This document shows positions 11,960 through 25,400 of a stretch of DNA of 64,000 bases, one piece after another (the stretch's first letter is position 1; every line of letters begins with the position of its first letter). The position numbers were made by a program, and so were the translations under genes. The stretch spans positions 556,544 through 620,543 of the forward strand of contig JABYQS010000004.1 of the NCBI GenBank assembly GCA_022592435.1, read 5' to 3'. The DNA comes from Cerioporus squamosus. Its lineage: Eukaryota > Basidiomycota > Agaricomycetes > Polyporales > Polyporaceae. Below the pieces are notes generated by a model that saw only the letters and a program-made list of their open reading frames with translations, did no database searches and had not been told where the DNA came from.

Positions 11960-14900
11960 TCAAATGTCCCGGGCCTTCAGGCCGAGGGACTGTGCGATAA
12001 AGCCGTACTTGTCCGCGTATTCTTGGATCCTATCACAGAGGCGAACGTCGTCAGTGTCAACAAACGAGGAGTGCCCCCGTGCCCGCAGAGCTCAAGAGAA
12101 CACGCACCGCTTCTCAGTGGACTTGCCCGCGCCGTGGCCCGCCTTCTTGTCGATGCGGATCAGCAGAGGGTGCGGGTTGTTGGGCTGCAGATGCTGCAGC
12201 GTCGCCGCGTGCTTGAACGAGTGCAGCGGCACGACTCGGTCGTCATCTGCCAGGAGCGGGGGTCGGGAGTCAGTCTGGCATGCGCCGTGACCCAAGGCGG
12301 ACAGGAACGACATACGATCCGCGGTCGTCAGCATCAGCGGAGGAAGAACCTTGTCTGTCGGGATGTTGTGCAACGGCGAGATGGGGTAGATGAAGTCGAA
12401 GTCGTGCGGGTCGTGTGGGTCGCCGTAGTCAGAAGTCCACGCGCGGCCTGGAAGTCGCGCGGTCAGTCAACGGAGCGCGGCATCTAGTGATACTCATCAG
12501 GCGGGACTGACCTATCGTGAAATCCGCAAACTGCAGGTGCATCACGGCGACATATGTCAGTGAGGCCACATGGCTAGTAACGGTTTGTCAATTACCTTGA
12601 GGAGGTCGAGAACGCCCACGTCGGCGACTGCGGCGCCCAGGAGGCCCTCAGGGGCGCGGTTCACGCAAGCCGCAACAAGGAGACCTATGCCGTCAAGAGG
12701 CATCAGCTAAAGGGGATAGAGGGTATTCAGTCGAAGGGGGGGCACCTCCGTTAGAACCGCCGTTGATGGCAACCTTGCCGGGAGCGGCATACTTGTTGTC
12801 GACCAAGTATTGCCTGAAGCATACATGCGTGAGTATGGCGAGCCTCGAGTCGAAGCTCAAAATGACGTACGACGCCGCGATGAAGTCGTCGAAGCAGTTA
12901 ACCTGAGAAACACGCGAACTAAGTCAGCCACACAGCCCGTCCCAAAGGGCAAGGGGTTAAGGGCTACTAGTCACGAACCTTGCGTTCGCGCGTGCCGGCG
13001 AGATGCCACTCTTCACCAAACTCGCCGCCTCCGCGGATGTTGGCCACGGCGAGAATGGCGCCGTACTTCTGCATCCAAGTCAAAATTGCCGGGCTGAAGA
13101 AGGGGTTGATGGAGATGGTGAAGCCTCCGTAACCTGTGGGCGTCGAGGGTTAAAATCCTGTCGTGCGGGTGAGCGTACAGAGGGTGACTTGCCGTACTGC
13201 AGGGCGGGTGCCGTGCCGTCAAACTGGGTGTCCTTGTGCCGCACTATGAACATGGGTACGCGAGTACCGTCCTTGCTGGTGTACCAGACCTATTGTTTCC
13301 AGTCAGGACCCGTCCGCGGGGCTCACTGGAGAAATCGCTCACCTGCTCCGCGGAGAAGTCGGACGGGTTGAGACCACTGACGAAGGTCGTCCGGTAGATG
13401 CTCCACCGCTTATCTTGGTCCTCCACGTTGAAGTCGTACCTGGCGACAATGCCGGGATTGGTGAATCCGGTCAGTGTCGAGAAGAACCACGCCTGCGTTC
13501 TACGACCGTTGGCAGACGCTGCGCCCACGAAATCGCCGGCAAGACGCTGCAGCTGCTTTCCTGTCGACAGTTGGTAGACGTAGATCTCGTCTTTGACCTG
13601 TATACGACGCGGTGAGACACACAAGACCCGACAGAACGGCGCTCCTCGATCACTCACGTTCCTCTTGTAGATGACCACAGCGTGGTCGCCGTTCACAGCA
13701 AGTACATCCTGTAGGTGAGCATCCTTGTCTTCAGGGATGAGGTCTTTGAAGACACGTTTCTCGGGCGCCTCGGCGATGTCCACAGTTACGAGTTTGTACT
13801 GAGGTGCATCCTTGTTCGTCAGGAAGTAGAACTTGGTACCGTCATTGGCGATGCTGCAGGGAAAGGTCAATCAATGACTGTTATCTGCTACGGCGCACTG
13901 AACGGGGTCCGACCTCGATCGGAGACTTACTACTCGTAATTGGCCTGGAACTGGTCGATGACCTTATTCCACCGCATGTTCTGCCCGATCGAGCCTTCAT
14001 GAAGATCAGCGATCCAAAGGAGATTTTTCTGTTCGTGACCATGCCATGAATGTCCAGAGCCAGGAATAGAACTGAAGACATACCCTTGAGGTGTCGCGTC
14101 GAATGGAGAGGAGCAGGTACCGGCCGTCGACCTCGGTAATCTCAGTGCCCCACATCCACTCAGGGTTGGACTCGTCCTTGTACACCAAGACATCCTCCGC
14201 TGAGGCCCCAAACTCGTCAGCACATAGACGGAATTGTAGACAGACAACATACATTGCTGGGTGCCCAAGCGGTGGTAATAGAGCATGGCATTCTTGTCGC
14301 TCTGCGTCTCCGTGCCCGCGAGGTCGTCGGTGGCCGATCCATGCGAGTCGCGAGCCGGGAATCGCTACTCAGCCGCACGGCACCCGCATGGCATCGAAAT
14401 GAGTTCCACCGCCCTGGGAATGAGCTGACGCATCACCTACCTGGTAGAAGAATCCTTTCGAGTCGTGCGTCCACGTTATGCCGGAAAACTTGACGTAGCG
14501 GATCTCTTCGGGAAGCCGCTTGTCATCGTGAGAAACAGACGAACCATCCACAGATGCTAAGGGCGCGGATGTGGGACGGACATAGATCGTGAAGAAATCA
14601 CTGCCCTGGGATAGCAAGTCTCAGCATGGTGCGGGAACTGAGATGAACCTTCAAACTCTGATCCTCACCGAGCGAGAGATGCCATAAGCAAAGTGTTCTC
14701 CGGATCGTGCAAACGCGGTGGCCGCGAGTGCTGCTGTGCCATCGGAGGAGAGCAAGTTTGGCTGCGAACCGTCAGGATAGAGCGGTCACGTGACTTGTGT
14801 CGTGGAACGTACGTCGAAGAACACCTCGCCGCCTGGGCCCTTCTCTTGAGAGAAATCCGGTAGGGTGCTATCCTTCGAGCGGTAGAGGACTTGATGACGT

Positions 14901-15340
14901 ACCCAGGAAGAGGTTAGGACCCGGCTATGGACTCAATATGCGCGTGTAACATGCTCACCGGACTGGGCCTGCAATCCGCTGTTGTAGTACCAGTACCAGC
15001 GGCCGTCGTCCTTCAGAGAAGGTGCGGAGAACTACGTGCAGAGGCGTCAGGACGTGTAGACGCGTCAAGACAGGAGAGAGCGTCGCACCTTGGCATAATC
15101 CATGTTCTTCCGTATCTCGTCTTCGAGGTCCTGGCGTTCTGGGTTCTTGTCCAAGTACTCGCGCGTGAAGCTCTCCTGCGTGGTCGTCCATTGCTCGGTC
15201 TCATCGGTGTTGCGCTCGAGCCATTGGTAGGGGTCGTGCACGCGCACTTCGCCGTTCTTCTCGCTCTTGTAGACGTCGACGTGGTCGGAGCGACAGGCGT
15301 GGGGATAGCGGTTCGGAGACCACGACGTTCGTGCAGGCAT
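11960..15340 (-). CDS. Prolyl oligopeptidase (S9A)
   Basis: A cytosolic serine peptidase that cleaves short peptides after proline. The ATG at 15340 starts [13 protein letters not shown], followed by [11 protein letters not shown] and [14 protein letters not shown], then the seven-bladed propeller ([46 protein letters not shown]) and the alpha/beta hydrolase domain. The nucleophile is in INGGSNG (Ser), the catalytic Asp in [17 protein letters not shown] (formed only after splicing) and the His in KAGHGAG. The last exon ends [10 protein letters not shown] and stops at 11960. More than a dozen short introns were bridged without a frame break, and the length of about 730 residues is normal. Agarics can carry both a housekeeping member and a paralogue that processes ribosomal peptides; I cannot tell which this is, and saw no precursor-peptide gene nearby. 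Confidence 0.92.
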
Positions 15341-15885
15341 GGCGAGTCTGGGGGAAGTCGAGACCAGGCGGAACGAGAGAGGTGTCGCGCGTTTTATTAT
15401 CGCGGGTGGAGCTCGGAGAGATGTTGCCACGCATGAGAAGAGGGAGGACATGTGCTTTATGGGTGTATATCGATGACTGGCCAGACAAGGGAACCCGATC
15501 TCTGCCCAGGAACATGTCAGCGGACGCACACCGAAACCGCCTGCATGGTGGCATTTACATGTTTCTCAAGCACGAAAGCAAGTCGCCATCGATGGACGCC
15601 GTTGATGCAGTCGAGATTGGGCGGTGCGAGGCAGGAAACGAGGGTCCAGTGCGGAGGATGCTGTGGTTTCTGCCGCAGGGCTGTCGTGCACCGCGCGGCG
15701 GACTCAGACTCAGACGCGTCTCTCTCGTTCAGCGGCGCGTCCCTCGGCCCGATTGCCGTGCGTCTATCTTATCTCCACACAAGCGCTGGGGTCAAGTCAG
15801 TCGACGCCGCCGTTTGGCCTTTGCTCGTCGTCGTCCTCATCGTTCTCCCGCCTCCTTCGTCCGCCGACAGCAGCAAGAGGGCTGC
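15341..15885. promoter_or_regulatory. Divergent promoter region, oligopeptidase / mitochondrial carrier
   Basis: 545 bp between two divergent start codons, with C/T-rich stretches before the carrier ATG that resemble fungal transcription start regions. Several overlapping open frames run through it, but none has motifs or plausible splice partners. Confidence 0.45.
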
Positions 15886-17253
15886 ATGGCCCAACCCTCC
15901 CGACAGCAGCCGAGCTTCTTCCCCACCTCCGCCATCGTATGTGCGCCTCGTTCTCTAACCATCCTCCCCTGCTGACCTCATACTATGTCCAGGACCATGC
16001 CTTCGCGGGACTCGGCGCAGGCGTCGTCGCCGTGCTCTGCATGCACCCGCTTGACCTCCTCAAGGTCAAGTTCCAGGTAGCGACTGATAAACCGCAGGGC
16101 GGAGTGGGCCGAGCGATATGGAACTCCCTGAAGGAAATCCAAGTCCGCGACGGGTGGAAGGGTCTCTACCGCGGTGTGAGCGCAAATATCGCAGGGAACG
16201 CGTCGAGCTGGGGCTTCTACTTCCTCTTGTGAGTCCACCGCCCTTACGACAACGTGCTGAACCTGCTCACCGTAACCCTCCGCACCCTTACGTCCTTGCC
16301 CGGACAGCTACCACATGCTCAAGCAGCGCGCATCTGGAGGCGATCCAAACTACAAGCTCTCCCCAGGAGCATACCTCCTGTGCTCAGCCCAAGCGAGTTC
16401 GCACTTCTCCCATCACCCCTGCGAGGAGGTTGATTGACACATCTGCGCCCCCCTCGCAGGTGCGGTTACGGCAATAATGACGAACCCCTTGTGGGTCGTG
16501 AAGGTCCGCATGTTCACCACGCAACCGAACGATCCGGCAGCGTATCGCGGTCTCTGGCGTGAGTGCGGAGCATGCCTGTCGCGCGTACCGGCGAGCTGAC
16601 AAGTGTGCGGTCGTGGCCATGCCCACAGATGGCCTGACGTCTGTCTATCGCAACGAGGGCATCTCCGGGCTGTACCGAGGCACCTCGTTGGCGCTTTTCG
16701 GAGTCAGCAACGGCGCGATACAGTTCATGGCGTATGAGAGATGAAAAGATGGGGATTCGAGCGGAAGAAGCGACAGTTCGCCAAGGAAGGCAGGGCGTAC
16801 ACGCCGCAGGACGACAAACTAGTGAGTGGAAAAGTGTCTCTGGTTTCGTCGCCCGTTCGTTGATCTTCGTCCAGTCAAACACGGCATACACACTCATGTC
16901 CGGGGCAAGCAAGCTCTTCGCGCTAGCTTCGACATACCCGTACCAGGTCGTGCGCTCTCGAATACAGGTTCGTAACAGTCACTCCTACCACGGTCCCACA
17001 ACCCCAATGACGCCTTTCCTTACAGAACAACGCAACCGCACATCTCTACCCTACCATACCCGTATGCATAAAGAAGACGTGGGCAGAGGAAGGCGTCCGG
17101 GGCTTCTACCGCGGACTCGGAACCAACCTTGTGCGCGTCTTGCCAGGGACGTGCGTCACGTTCGTCGTGTACGAAAACCTCGCGTGGCTGCTACGCACGA
17201 CCGCCGCCGCGCGCGAACGCAAGAAACGAGCCGCCGCAGGCCTCCTCGACTGA
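15886..17253 (+). CDS. FLX1: Mitochondrial carrier, FAD/folate transporter type
   Basis: An inner-membrane solute carrier of the SLC25 family with three repeats. The ATG at 15886 begins MAQPSRQQPSFFPTSAI and joins across an intron to DHAFAGLGAG. The repeat signatures are MHPLDLLKVKFQ, TNPLWVVKVRMF and TYPYQVVRSRIQ. Tryptophan and glutamine replacing the acidic residue in repeats 2 and 3 is the pattern of the FAD/folate (yeast Flx1) and pyrimidine-nucleotide carrier branch. Matrix-side motifs GWKGLYRG, GISGLYRGT and GVRGFYRGLG follow each repeat as expected. It ends KKRAAAGLLD with TGA at 17251-17253. About 315 residues over six or so exons, normal for the family. FAD import would fit the neighbouring flavoenzymes, but housekeeping carriers occur anywhere, so I draw no link. 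Confidence 0.88.
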
Positions 17254-18204
17254 GAGAGGGCGCGGCAGGCTTTTGATCTCACTCCGCTCACGCTGCGAGG
17301 CTGAGCTGTCATCATCCTCTCCTCCGTGCTTGGACGTTTGGTTTAACGTTATACATAGACCACAGATTACTGATAGCGCTAGCATAGACCATCCATACTG
17401 TAGTCCGCCGCATGCTGGGGCATAGCCTTTGTATAATACCGCCGCTTCGACTCCACGGAGCGTAATCGCAATACCAGCCACCTGTGACAAGACTCGGGAA
17501 ACATGTGCTGGGCACGCGCCCTCATGTGGATGCAAGTGTATACGACGGGGGATCGCCGCCTGTTTGGCGGGTGCCGGTGATTCCCTCACTTGCCCTACAA
17601 GTATGACGGGTGGTACGTCTCGGATGACTGGCCATATGGATGGCTCCCCCGTAGCACGGTGCTGGTATGCCCGGACCATGCGCCCAGTGAGAGGCGTCCG
17701 ATAGCAAGACAGAGTTCGCATGCGCGTCCGGATCCCGTACGTCTAGATCTCGGGAAGGCCTGGGGACCCGGGCACCATGACGGCAGTCTCGCAATTGATC
17801 TGCGTTGTATACGATCAGCTGCCCTCGTGCAAGCACGACTTTGCGCTCGACTACGAGAGCCTATATCGAGGTCGGTGACGCGATTCGGAAGTCGACGTTT
17901 GCTACGACCGTTGCGGAAGTCAGCCGCAGCGCTTGCAGAGGTCGTGCGATGAAAGCGCAACAAACAGTGCAACAGGTGTATTCAGGTATAACGGGCAGAG
18001 TCAAAAGCAATCAAACGACAGGATAGCGAGGAGGAGGAACTGGATGAGAAACTCTGAGCGGATACGTGAGTAGAGAGGAGCAAGACGATGGCCATAAAGT
18101 ACACGGGTTACATCAGGTACAGTAAAAAGTGATAAGCATACGGCGGGGATTAGGTCAAGACTGTAGGTAGGAGAGATGGGCGAGTAAGGGATGTGATCAT
18201 GGAC
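17254..18204. other. Intergenic, with one monooxygenase scrap
   Basis: About 0.95 kb between the convergent carrier and RAD16 genes. Apart from the fragment at 17868-17930 I recognise nothing. A run of 29 codons just upstream, at about 17794-17880 (+), reads QLICVVYDQLPSCKHDF, has no family I know and stops at once. Confidence 0.45.
17868..17930 (+). pseudogene. Relic of a monooxygenase C-terminal exon
   Basis: Read on the plus strand this reads EVGDAIRKSTFATTVAEVSRSA. Copy 2 of the monooxygenase reads EVGDAIQK..TEWMFATTVAEDREVA at the same place. Nucleotides match closely in two blocks, GAGGTCGGyGACGCGATyC and TTTGCTACsACCGTTGCGGAAG, with a small deletion between them. It lies in the opposite orientation to the three intact genes and has no surviving flanking exon. 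It therefore looks like a scrap of a lost or inverted fourth copy. Confidence 0.6.
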
Positions 18205-21200
18205 TTAAAGTCTGAACAAGAAACCGAGCTGGGAAGAGACGAGCTCGTCAGCATACTGCCACCGAACCGCTTGAGAGCAACTCACGTCTTCAGGAGTCAG
18301 ACGGCCCATCGCCGACTCGTCAGTGGAGAGCGTGGCATCCACCATGGCAGCCTTCTTCTCCTGGAGCTGGATGATACGACTCTCGATGCTGTCTTCGATG
18401 ACGAGCTTGATGGCTTGCACCGGACGGTGCTGGCCGAGACGATGGATACGGTCCATGGCCTCTGCAAGCAGACACAAGGTGAGCACTGACCTACAGCTTG
18501 TCAATTAATGAGATACTGACGGTATTCGACAGCTGGGTTCCACCAGCTGTCCATGAGGTAAACTCGCGAGGCCTCCGTCAGGTTTAGCGCGACACCTCCG
18601 GCCTTCAAGCTGACGAGGAAGACAGTGACGTGGACGTTGTTCACTGTGACACATTGTGAGTCGCAGTGAGCACAACTGCTAGGTGATCGAGGACGTACTG
18701 AAGTACTTGATCGTGGCATCACGAGCCTGGGGACTCATAGTACCCTCGAGACGGCAGATCTATCCCAAAGTCAGCCTGTGACTCCATCGAACGTAGCAAT
18801 TCACGCACCGTGAAACCGGCTTTCTGCAGCCTGTACGCGATGAGGTCCAAGAAGTTGACGAATTGGCTGAAAACAAGGCTCTTCGTCGTTGCGTCCTGCT
18901 TCCGGAGGTTGCTGAGCTCCTCGATGAGAGCCTCGATCTTCGACGAGGAGCGCCACTTGTCCAAGTCAAGCCGGCCAAGGATACCCTGGCGGACCTTCAC
19001 GTTCTCACTTTCAAGTTCAATCGCGGGAGCCTCCAAGTCAATCGTCAGCGCTACATGACAGACGGGACAAGCCGGCTGGAGAGTCATAAGCGTCATGGTG
19101 AAGGCGTACAAGGTTGGACAGAGCGTACCATGGCTTCCAGCGACGCCTCGAGGTACTGCTTAATGCACTCCCGATCGAAGATGTGCCGACACTTGGCTTG
19201 GATTGCGTCCTCAGCGAACTCGTTGCAGAGACGGCAGACGGTACCCTCGGCAGCATCGTCTTGGACGAACAAGCCGGCGTTGTTCTTGCTCCGCAGAACG
19301 AGGTCGGGGTGGCACGCCATTTGCCGCATGCGAGTGAGCCTGCCATGTTGGTAAGCATAAGTGCGCACAGTGGACAGAGACATGTGGCTTACAAGCTGAA
19401 GATGTTGGAGTAGTCTGCGAGTTGTGTCTGAGCGATGTTCGCATAGATACGAAGGGAAGGCACGCACTATTCAGCACTGTTCCAGAGTCCACATAGGTGT
19501 TGAACTGCCTCTTGGCGTCGGAGAAGAGTGACAAGTACAGTTCCTTCTCCTCGGGACTGAAGTAATCGCGGCGTATGACGACCGTACGAGGAGGCAGACC
19601 GAGGTCGTCCGCACGCTGGATCTGAATGGACGATGTGAGAATTAGAAGGCGAAGGCGAAGGCGGAGAGACCGCAAACCTTGGTACGACGAAGCATCATGC
19701 GATCCAACAAGATCTTCAACTTCTTGAAGGCGACAGCGCCAGGACCAAGCATGCCGTTTTTCTGGATAGGAGTGAGGATCTCGTTATTCCAAAAGCACGT
19801 CTGACATGTCAAGGTTAGTAGCGTGACTCAGAACGACGACGATTGAAGACCCACATGTTTCATCGGACTATGACCGCATTCTTCACAGCTTGTATGAGTC
19901 TCGGCAGTTTGGTAAAGGAAAGATATGTGGAGACGCACCGTCGCAGGATCGTTTATCGGAGAAACGCCAATGGAGCGATTTGCAGTCGCAGAGCTTGCCT
20001 GGATACATGATCAACACGTGGACAAGTGCTCCATGCAGGAAAGACACTCACAAAAGTAGTACGAGAACGGATCCCCACCGAGGAAGCGCACCAGGCTGTA
20101 GAGCTCGCCCACGCGGTTCTGAAGAGGGGTACCAGAGAGACACCAGCGGTACTTTGCCTGCAGCTCAAACGTTGCCTTGGCAGTGTTGGTTGACCGCTCC
20201 TTGATGTTGTGTGCTTCATCGAGCTACGTATAGGAACACGTCTGAGTGGAGGCACTACATCGCGTCAAGCGGAACTTACGATAACCCTGTTCCACTCGAT
20301 GGCATGGAGCGGGGACTTTTCCTTCACAATGTGACCCTTGCGCTTGAAGCCATTATGCTCCTTGCGGAAGCAACTTTCCAAAACCGCGTACGAGGTCAGG
20401 ACCTGCGGATGATACTCAGTGGACGGACGATACGGGGTAGGCGGACATCACTCACCACATCATACTTTTTCAGCTCTTTGACGCTGGATTCTCTCGACGA
20501 GCCATGCCAAACGAGGGTCTTGAGTAGGTTGTCCGTATGGAGCTCTATCTCATTCCTCCATTGCATGATTGCAACGGTCGGCCTGCACGATGAGTTCAGT
20601 ACACATGACTGTATACGGTTTGGAGCATACGTACGCGACTACCAGGTTCGGCTTGGCTCCATTATCCGAAACCATGAGCGAGATCATCTGGATAGTCTTC
20701 CCCATTCTATTTATCGCGAGCACGATTCAGTGGTCGCCCGAGCGATGTTGAATAAGACTCACCCCATCTCGTCCTGAAAGTCACAATGAGGGGAAGTCAC
20801 TAAGGCTTGCGTGAGACGGCAGACGTACCGCTAGCATACCGCCACTCCATGGACCCTGCTCTTGTTCCTTGAACCACGTCAAACTCTCCAGCTGGAAGGG
20901 CAACAGTTGAACCTTGAGGTTCGAAGGTTGTTCAGCCTTTCGCGGGACCACGACTTTGATGTCACGCTCCAGATCACCCCAGACGTCCTTGAGCTCAGGG
21001 TGATGCCGTCTAAGAGCGATAGTGGCTTTCTCCGCCTGGTTTCATATGTCAGTTGTAAGGGACGCATATAGTAGATCACTGCCGTTACTCACATAAGTCA
21101 ATTTCCGCCCCAGCTTGTTCCGCAACTCAGCTTCTTCCTTTGCTACGCCCCGGCGACGCAGCCGTTCCATCTTCCGTTCCTCTTTGCTCAACTTCTTAAG

Positions 21201-22071
21201 CTCTTGTAGCGTCATTGTCTTGCTCCTCGCAGTAGGCTTCGCAGCCTTCTGAACCTGCTTTCCCTTGCCCTTGGCGAGTGGTTCATCTTCCGATTCTTCG
21301 GGTTCTGAGTCGGACAAAAACGCGATATCGCTCTCGGAGTCGATGTCTTTGCCTTGCTGCTGAGCAAGGCGGCGCTCCGCTGCTGCGGCTCTCATCGCTG
21401 CGGCCTTGTTGGCAGGCGGGCGAGACTTGGACGAACCTGCACCCGCACTGCTCCGCCCTGCAGCACGGTCTTGTTCTTCGCGCACAGTACGCAGCGACTG
21501 TTTCACCGCAGCATCGACCATGACTTCTTCGTCCACTTCGTCCACATCGTCGTCGAAGTCCGAGTCTACGTCTTCTGCGGGGTCAAACTCCGAACCGCTG
21601 GCGTCGGATTCAACAAACTCTGGCTCAGACTCGGACTCGACAAGGGACGAAGCAGCGACAGCTCTTGTGGACCGCCGCGTGCTCACGGCAGCTGTGCCGC
21701 TAGCAGACTTCTACACATTCGGGCTTTAGATGCGGGTGTTATGCCCCAGAGGAGATACGCACCTTGGTGGTTTTCTTCGACTGGATCTCAACGTATGCAG
21801 ACTGCTTTACCACACGTCGCTTGGCTCCCCTCCTTGTCTTGGGTTCTTCGAGCTCCTCTTCAGACAACTCTTCACGCACACGCTTCCTCGTTGTTTTGGC
21901 CTTCACGGGCTCGATGCCCTGCTTGAGGACCGTGTCGTCGTCGTCGTCAATGACAGACGTGTCAGGAGTTGACCGGGTCGACGCTCCGGCGCTGAACATG
22001 GGCGAGACGGTCGTGCTAGGCGTCGTGGACGCGGAATGGGCCGCTCTTGTGCGGCCGCGTGTCACGGGCAT
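18205..22071 (-). CDS. RAD16: Rad16-type SNF2/RING DNA repair ATPase
   Basis: Subunit of the global-genome nucleotide excision repair complex (Rad7-Rad16 in yeast), a chromatin translocase with ubiquitin-ligase RING. The ATG at 22071 starts [13 protein letters not shown], followed by a long acidic and serine-rich tail (to about residue 250). The ATPase core shows [15 protein letters not shown], motif I DEMGMGKTIQM (restored across an intron), the LDEAH box and [20 protein letters not shown]. The C3HC4 RING inserted between the helicase lobes reads [23 protein letters not shown]. The second lobe has [31 protein letters not shown] and the arginine-finger motif [12 protein letters not shown]. 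The final intron joins LTPED to LGFLFRL, the standard Rad16 C-terminus, with the stop at 18205. Length of about 950 residues is normal. No frame break was found. Confidence 0.93.
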
Positions 22072-22449
22072 GGTGGGCAGAGTCAGACGGGGACAGGGGG
22101 GTGGGTGGTAGGTGGTCAAGTTTTGCGTGGCTACGGAGACGCGACGCGACAAGACGCGCTTTGAACCTTATTAATGGGCGCGTTTAGCCGAGCGGTTTTT
22201 CAATTGCGCGGAACAGCCCGCAGACACACGATCACGTGTGGCGCTGACTCCTTCCGAGCGAACTGAAAAGGCAAGACTTGCTCCATTTGGTAACCCACTT
22301 ACTGACAAGAAACATTGCATGTGTAGGTTCACGTCAAGCGTATAGTACATGGCCATGGGACAGTGAGTACTCGTACAACGTCCGTATACAGGGGCGCGCG
22401 GTAACAGTGAGCAAGAAGAATGCGATCCAGAAGAGGTGCATGTCGACTC
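22072..22449. promoter_or_regulatory. RAD16 promoter and 3' flank of the next gene
   Basis: 378 bp upstream of the RAD16 start and just past the stop of the epimerase-glycosyltransferase gene. No exon or RNA gene was recognised. Only gene position supports a promoter here. Confidence 0.4.
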
Positions 22450-25400
22450 TCAACGCAGATATGTGAAGAGGGCAAACAAAACGAGTGCCAATGCCATCTT
22501 CACCTGGTTATTCATCATCTCCTCCCGCCTCGGTCCATCGCCCCACACACCGCAGAACCAGTCGAACCGTTTCAGTAAGAGCGTAAACTCGCCGCGCTCC
22601 AATAGTCCAACCACCCTCCCCCATTCTGAAAAGATCCTTATGACTGCCCCCTCGACGATGGCAAAGAACCACCGTACACCTCGGACGGTCGTCTGCATGT
22701 ACTGTACCCGGTCGGGTTGAAGGACAAGGTGTCGAAGTATATCATGTAAAATGTTCGAGACTAGGACGGAGAGGGCAAGGATCGCACCAACGCACAGGAG
22801 GTGGAGGCCCAAAGAGGGATGGAACACCGCAAGACGCAGCCGGTGACGAAGATAAGGCAACACATGAGCAGTGACTCTGCGGTGTTCGGGGTGATGTCGC
22901 GATACGAATGCACAGGATAGAGTTTGATCAAGCCACCGTCCCCCTTCGACCACAGGTAGAACCGCCAGTAGGACCTGCGGCCGCCGTTCCACCACGGGTG
23001 CGTAACCTTCACGTTGGGTGCGCCGTAGAAGGGCTTCCGACCCTTCGCGACGGAGAAGTCCCGCTTCCTGCGACAGTAGTCGATATCCTCGCCACCGCCA
23101 GTCTTGGGAAACTGGAGGTTGAAGACGACTCCGTCAAGCACGTTGCGCCGCGCAATCAGGTTCGCAGTGACTCCCCATGGTACGTCCTCCGATATCTTCT
23201 CTGCAATGTCCCAGAAGAACGTGACGCCTGCGAGGTGGACGGCGGCGGTGAAGACGGTGTCAGCTGAAGGAAAGTACGCGTTCCCGACGAAGCCGGCCGC
23301 ATCCGGACGTGCACGGATGGCCTTCTCAGCCTGGACGAGAAGATTTGGCTGTGGAGCTACATCGTCGTCGAGGAAGTGCACCCACTCGGCGGCTGACTCT
23401 TGGAGTCCTCTGTTGCGAGATGCAGACGCGCCAAGGTTCTGCGCGTTGATCCTGATGCGGACGTCCGGGCGGCGACCATACTTCTCAAGGAGATCGTGGA
23501 TGCGAGGCGAGTGCGGATTGTCGACGATAATGATGAACATGACGGTGCAGGTGGAAGAGGGTTGGAGGGAGAGAAAGGCGTCGATATAGCGCATGTCTAC
23601 TCGATAGCATGGAACGATGACATCTAATGTGAGCTTACGCGCAAGTACCAGTGCAGGGTCGCCGCGACTCCGCAACCAGTCTTCGACTGCGCTCGTGGCG
23701 TCATCCAAGGGTTGGAAAGTCCAACCGGCCGCATGGACCTTCTCGTACCGGGCTGTGCCGCTGCCACCGAGCTCGTTGTGGATGCGAGATGGGATCATGG
23801 TCGAGGTGCCCCACCGTCGATAGAGCTGATAAAGGAATGGGTCCCCGTCCTGGTTGGTGAAGCCCTCCGGTATGACGTCGCCTTGGAAGATGTCCAGATG
23901 GGTACGGTGGACGACGGGGAACGTGGGCATCCCAGGGAAGGAAGTATCGGTGAATGCGACGCAACCGATGCCGTGCGGTAAACCAGACTGCGCAGAGAGT
24001 TTGACGAAGACATTGTGAACGGATGACATCCAGTTTGCATCTTGTAACACGACGTCGTCACCCATGAGAACAAAGTAGTCGCACTTGTCCTCATATGCTC
24101 TCCGGGCGGAGTCGTGCCAGAGGGCGCAGACATGCCCGCGGGGGTGCGTGCAAGGGGGAAGAGTGGTGACGTCGACGAACCCGTGCTCGCGAAAGATGGG
24201 CTCCACGGCGTTCTTTCCTTCCGTTCGCCAGAGGAATGCGTCGTCTTCATCGATAGCTATGTATATGCGCACCCGATATCTTTCGCCCAGACGGGAGACA
24301 TCGTCAGCCGTCGTCGTCCTCAGCGAGCGGGCGAAGTGTGCGAGGTTATCGAGGCAGTCTTGGGGTGACCGGGAACCACGCGAAGTGACCGGAAGGAGGA
24401 TAGCAAACGTGGTGGCGTCGGCAGCAAGATCGACCACGTCGCTCTTCTGGAGCGTCCGAAGGAAAGTGACCTTTTCCGACTCACCCATGGAGGATGTTGT
24501 CGCCGCTATCCTGCCCCGAATCCACTCTCCAGTGATCCGCATGCCCTCCTCCAAGGCGAACGCCGGCTCCCACCCCAAGATCGACTTCACGAAGGTGTTG
24601 TTCGAGTTCCGGGAGCCAACGCCTAGGGGCATCCCGTACAGGTGATGATAGGAAGTGGCGCGGGCATCGAGACGGGCGACTTCGACGGCGATCTCCGCAA
24701 GTCGCTGAATGGAGATCGCGGATTCGGACCCGACGTTTACCGGCGTGGAACAGTTGGAGGCCAGGAGACGCAGTATCGCTTCTACAGCGTCGTCGATGAA
24801 ACAGAAACTGCGCCTCTGGCTCCCGTCACCCCAGACTTCGACGTGAGGATCATGAAGCAAGTCGGCTGCGATAGCCTTGCGCAGTAGGGCAGCGGGGGCC
24901 TTCTCCCGACCTCCGTACCAGGTTCCCCACGGACCGAAGACATTGTGGAACCTAGCGATCCTGATCTGGAGGCGTGAGGCGTGCTGAGATAGCAGGAGCT
25001 CGCTGGCAAGCTTCTCTAGGCCGTAAAGGCCTTGGGGATGAGGAGGGGGGTTTGTCCACACGTCACCCTCCGCGAGAGAGACATCGGCAGCCGTGGTCTG
25101 CAGCGACTCCGGATATACGCACGCCGACGACGCATAGAAGAAGCCTCGTACGGCAGCAGCCTTGGAAGCAGCGAGGAGGTTGAGGGTCATCGCATGGTTC
25201 TCCTGGTATATGATGAAGTCGTTGTCGGCATGTATCGTCCCCATGCCGCCCATCGTCGCGGCGAAGTGGAGTACGACGTCGACACCTCGGACGGCCTCAG
25301 CACATATCATGGGATCGCAGAGGTTCCCGATGTAGACTTCGCCTATAGCTTGTTGACCAGAGGGAGGATTGGACACAATATCTGCTACTCGGATGCGATA

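Noticed and set aside
11960..15340. Peptide-cyclising oligopeptidase of a ribosomal peptide cluster
   Set aside because: Motifs are those of all family members and no precursor-peptide gene or other cluster gene was seen. The FAD monooxygenases nearby are not sufficient evidence.
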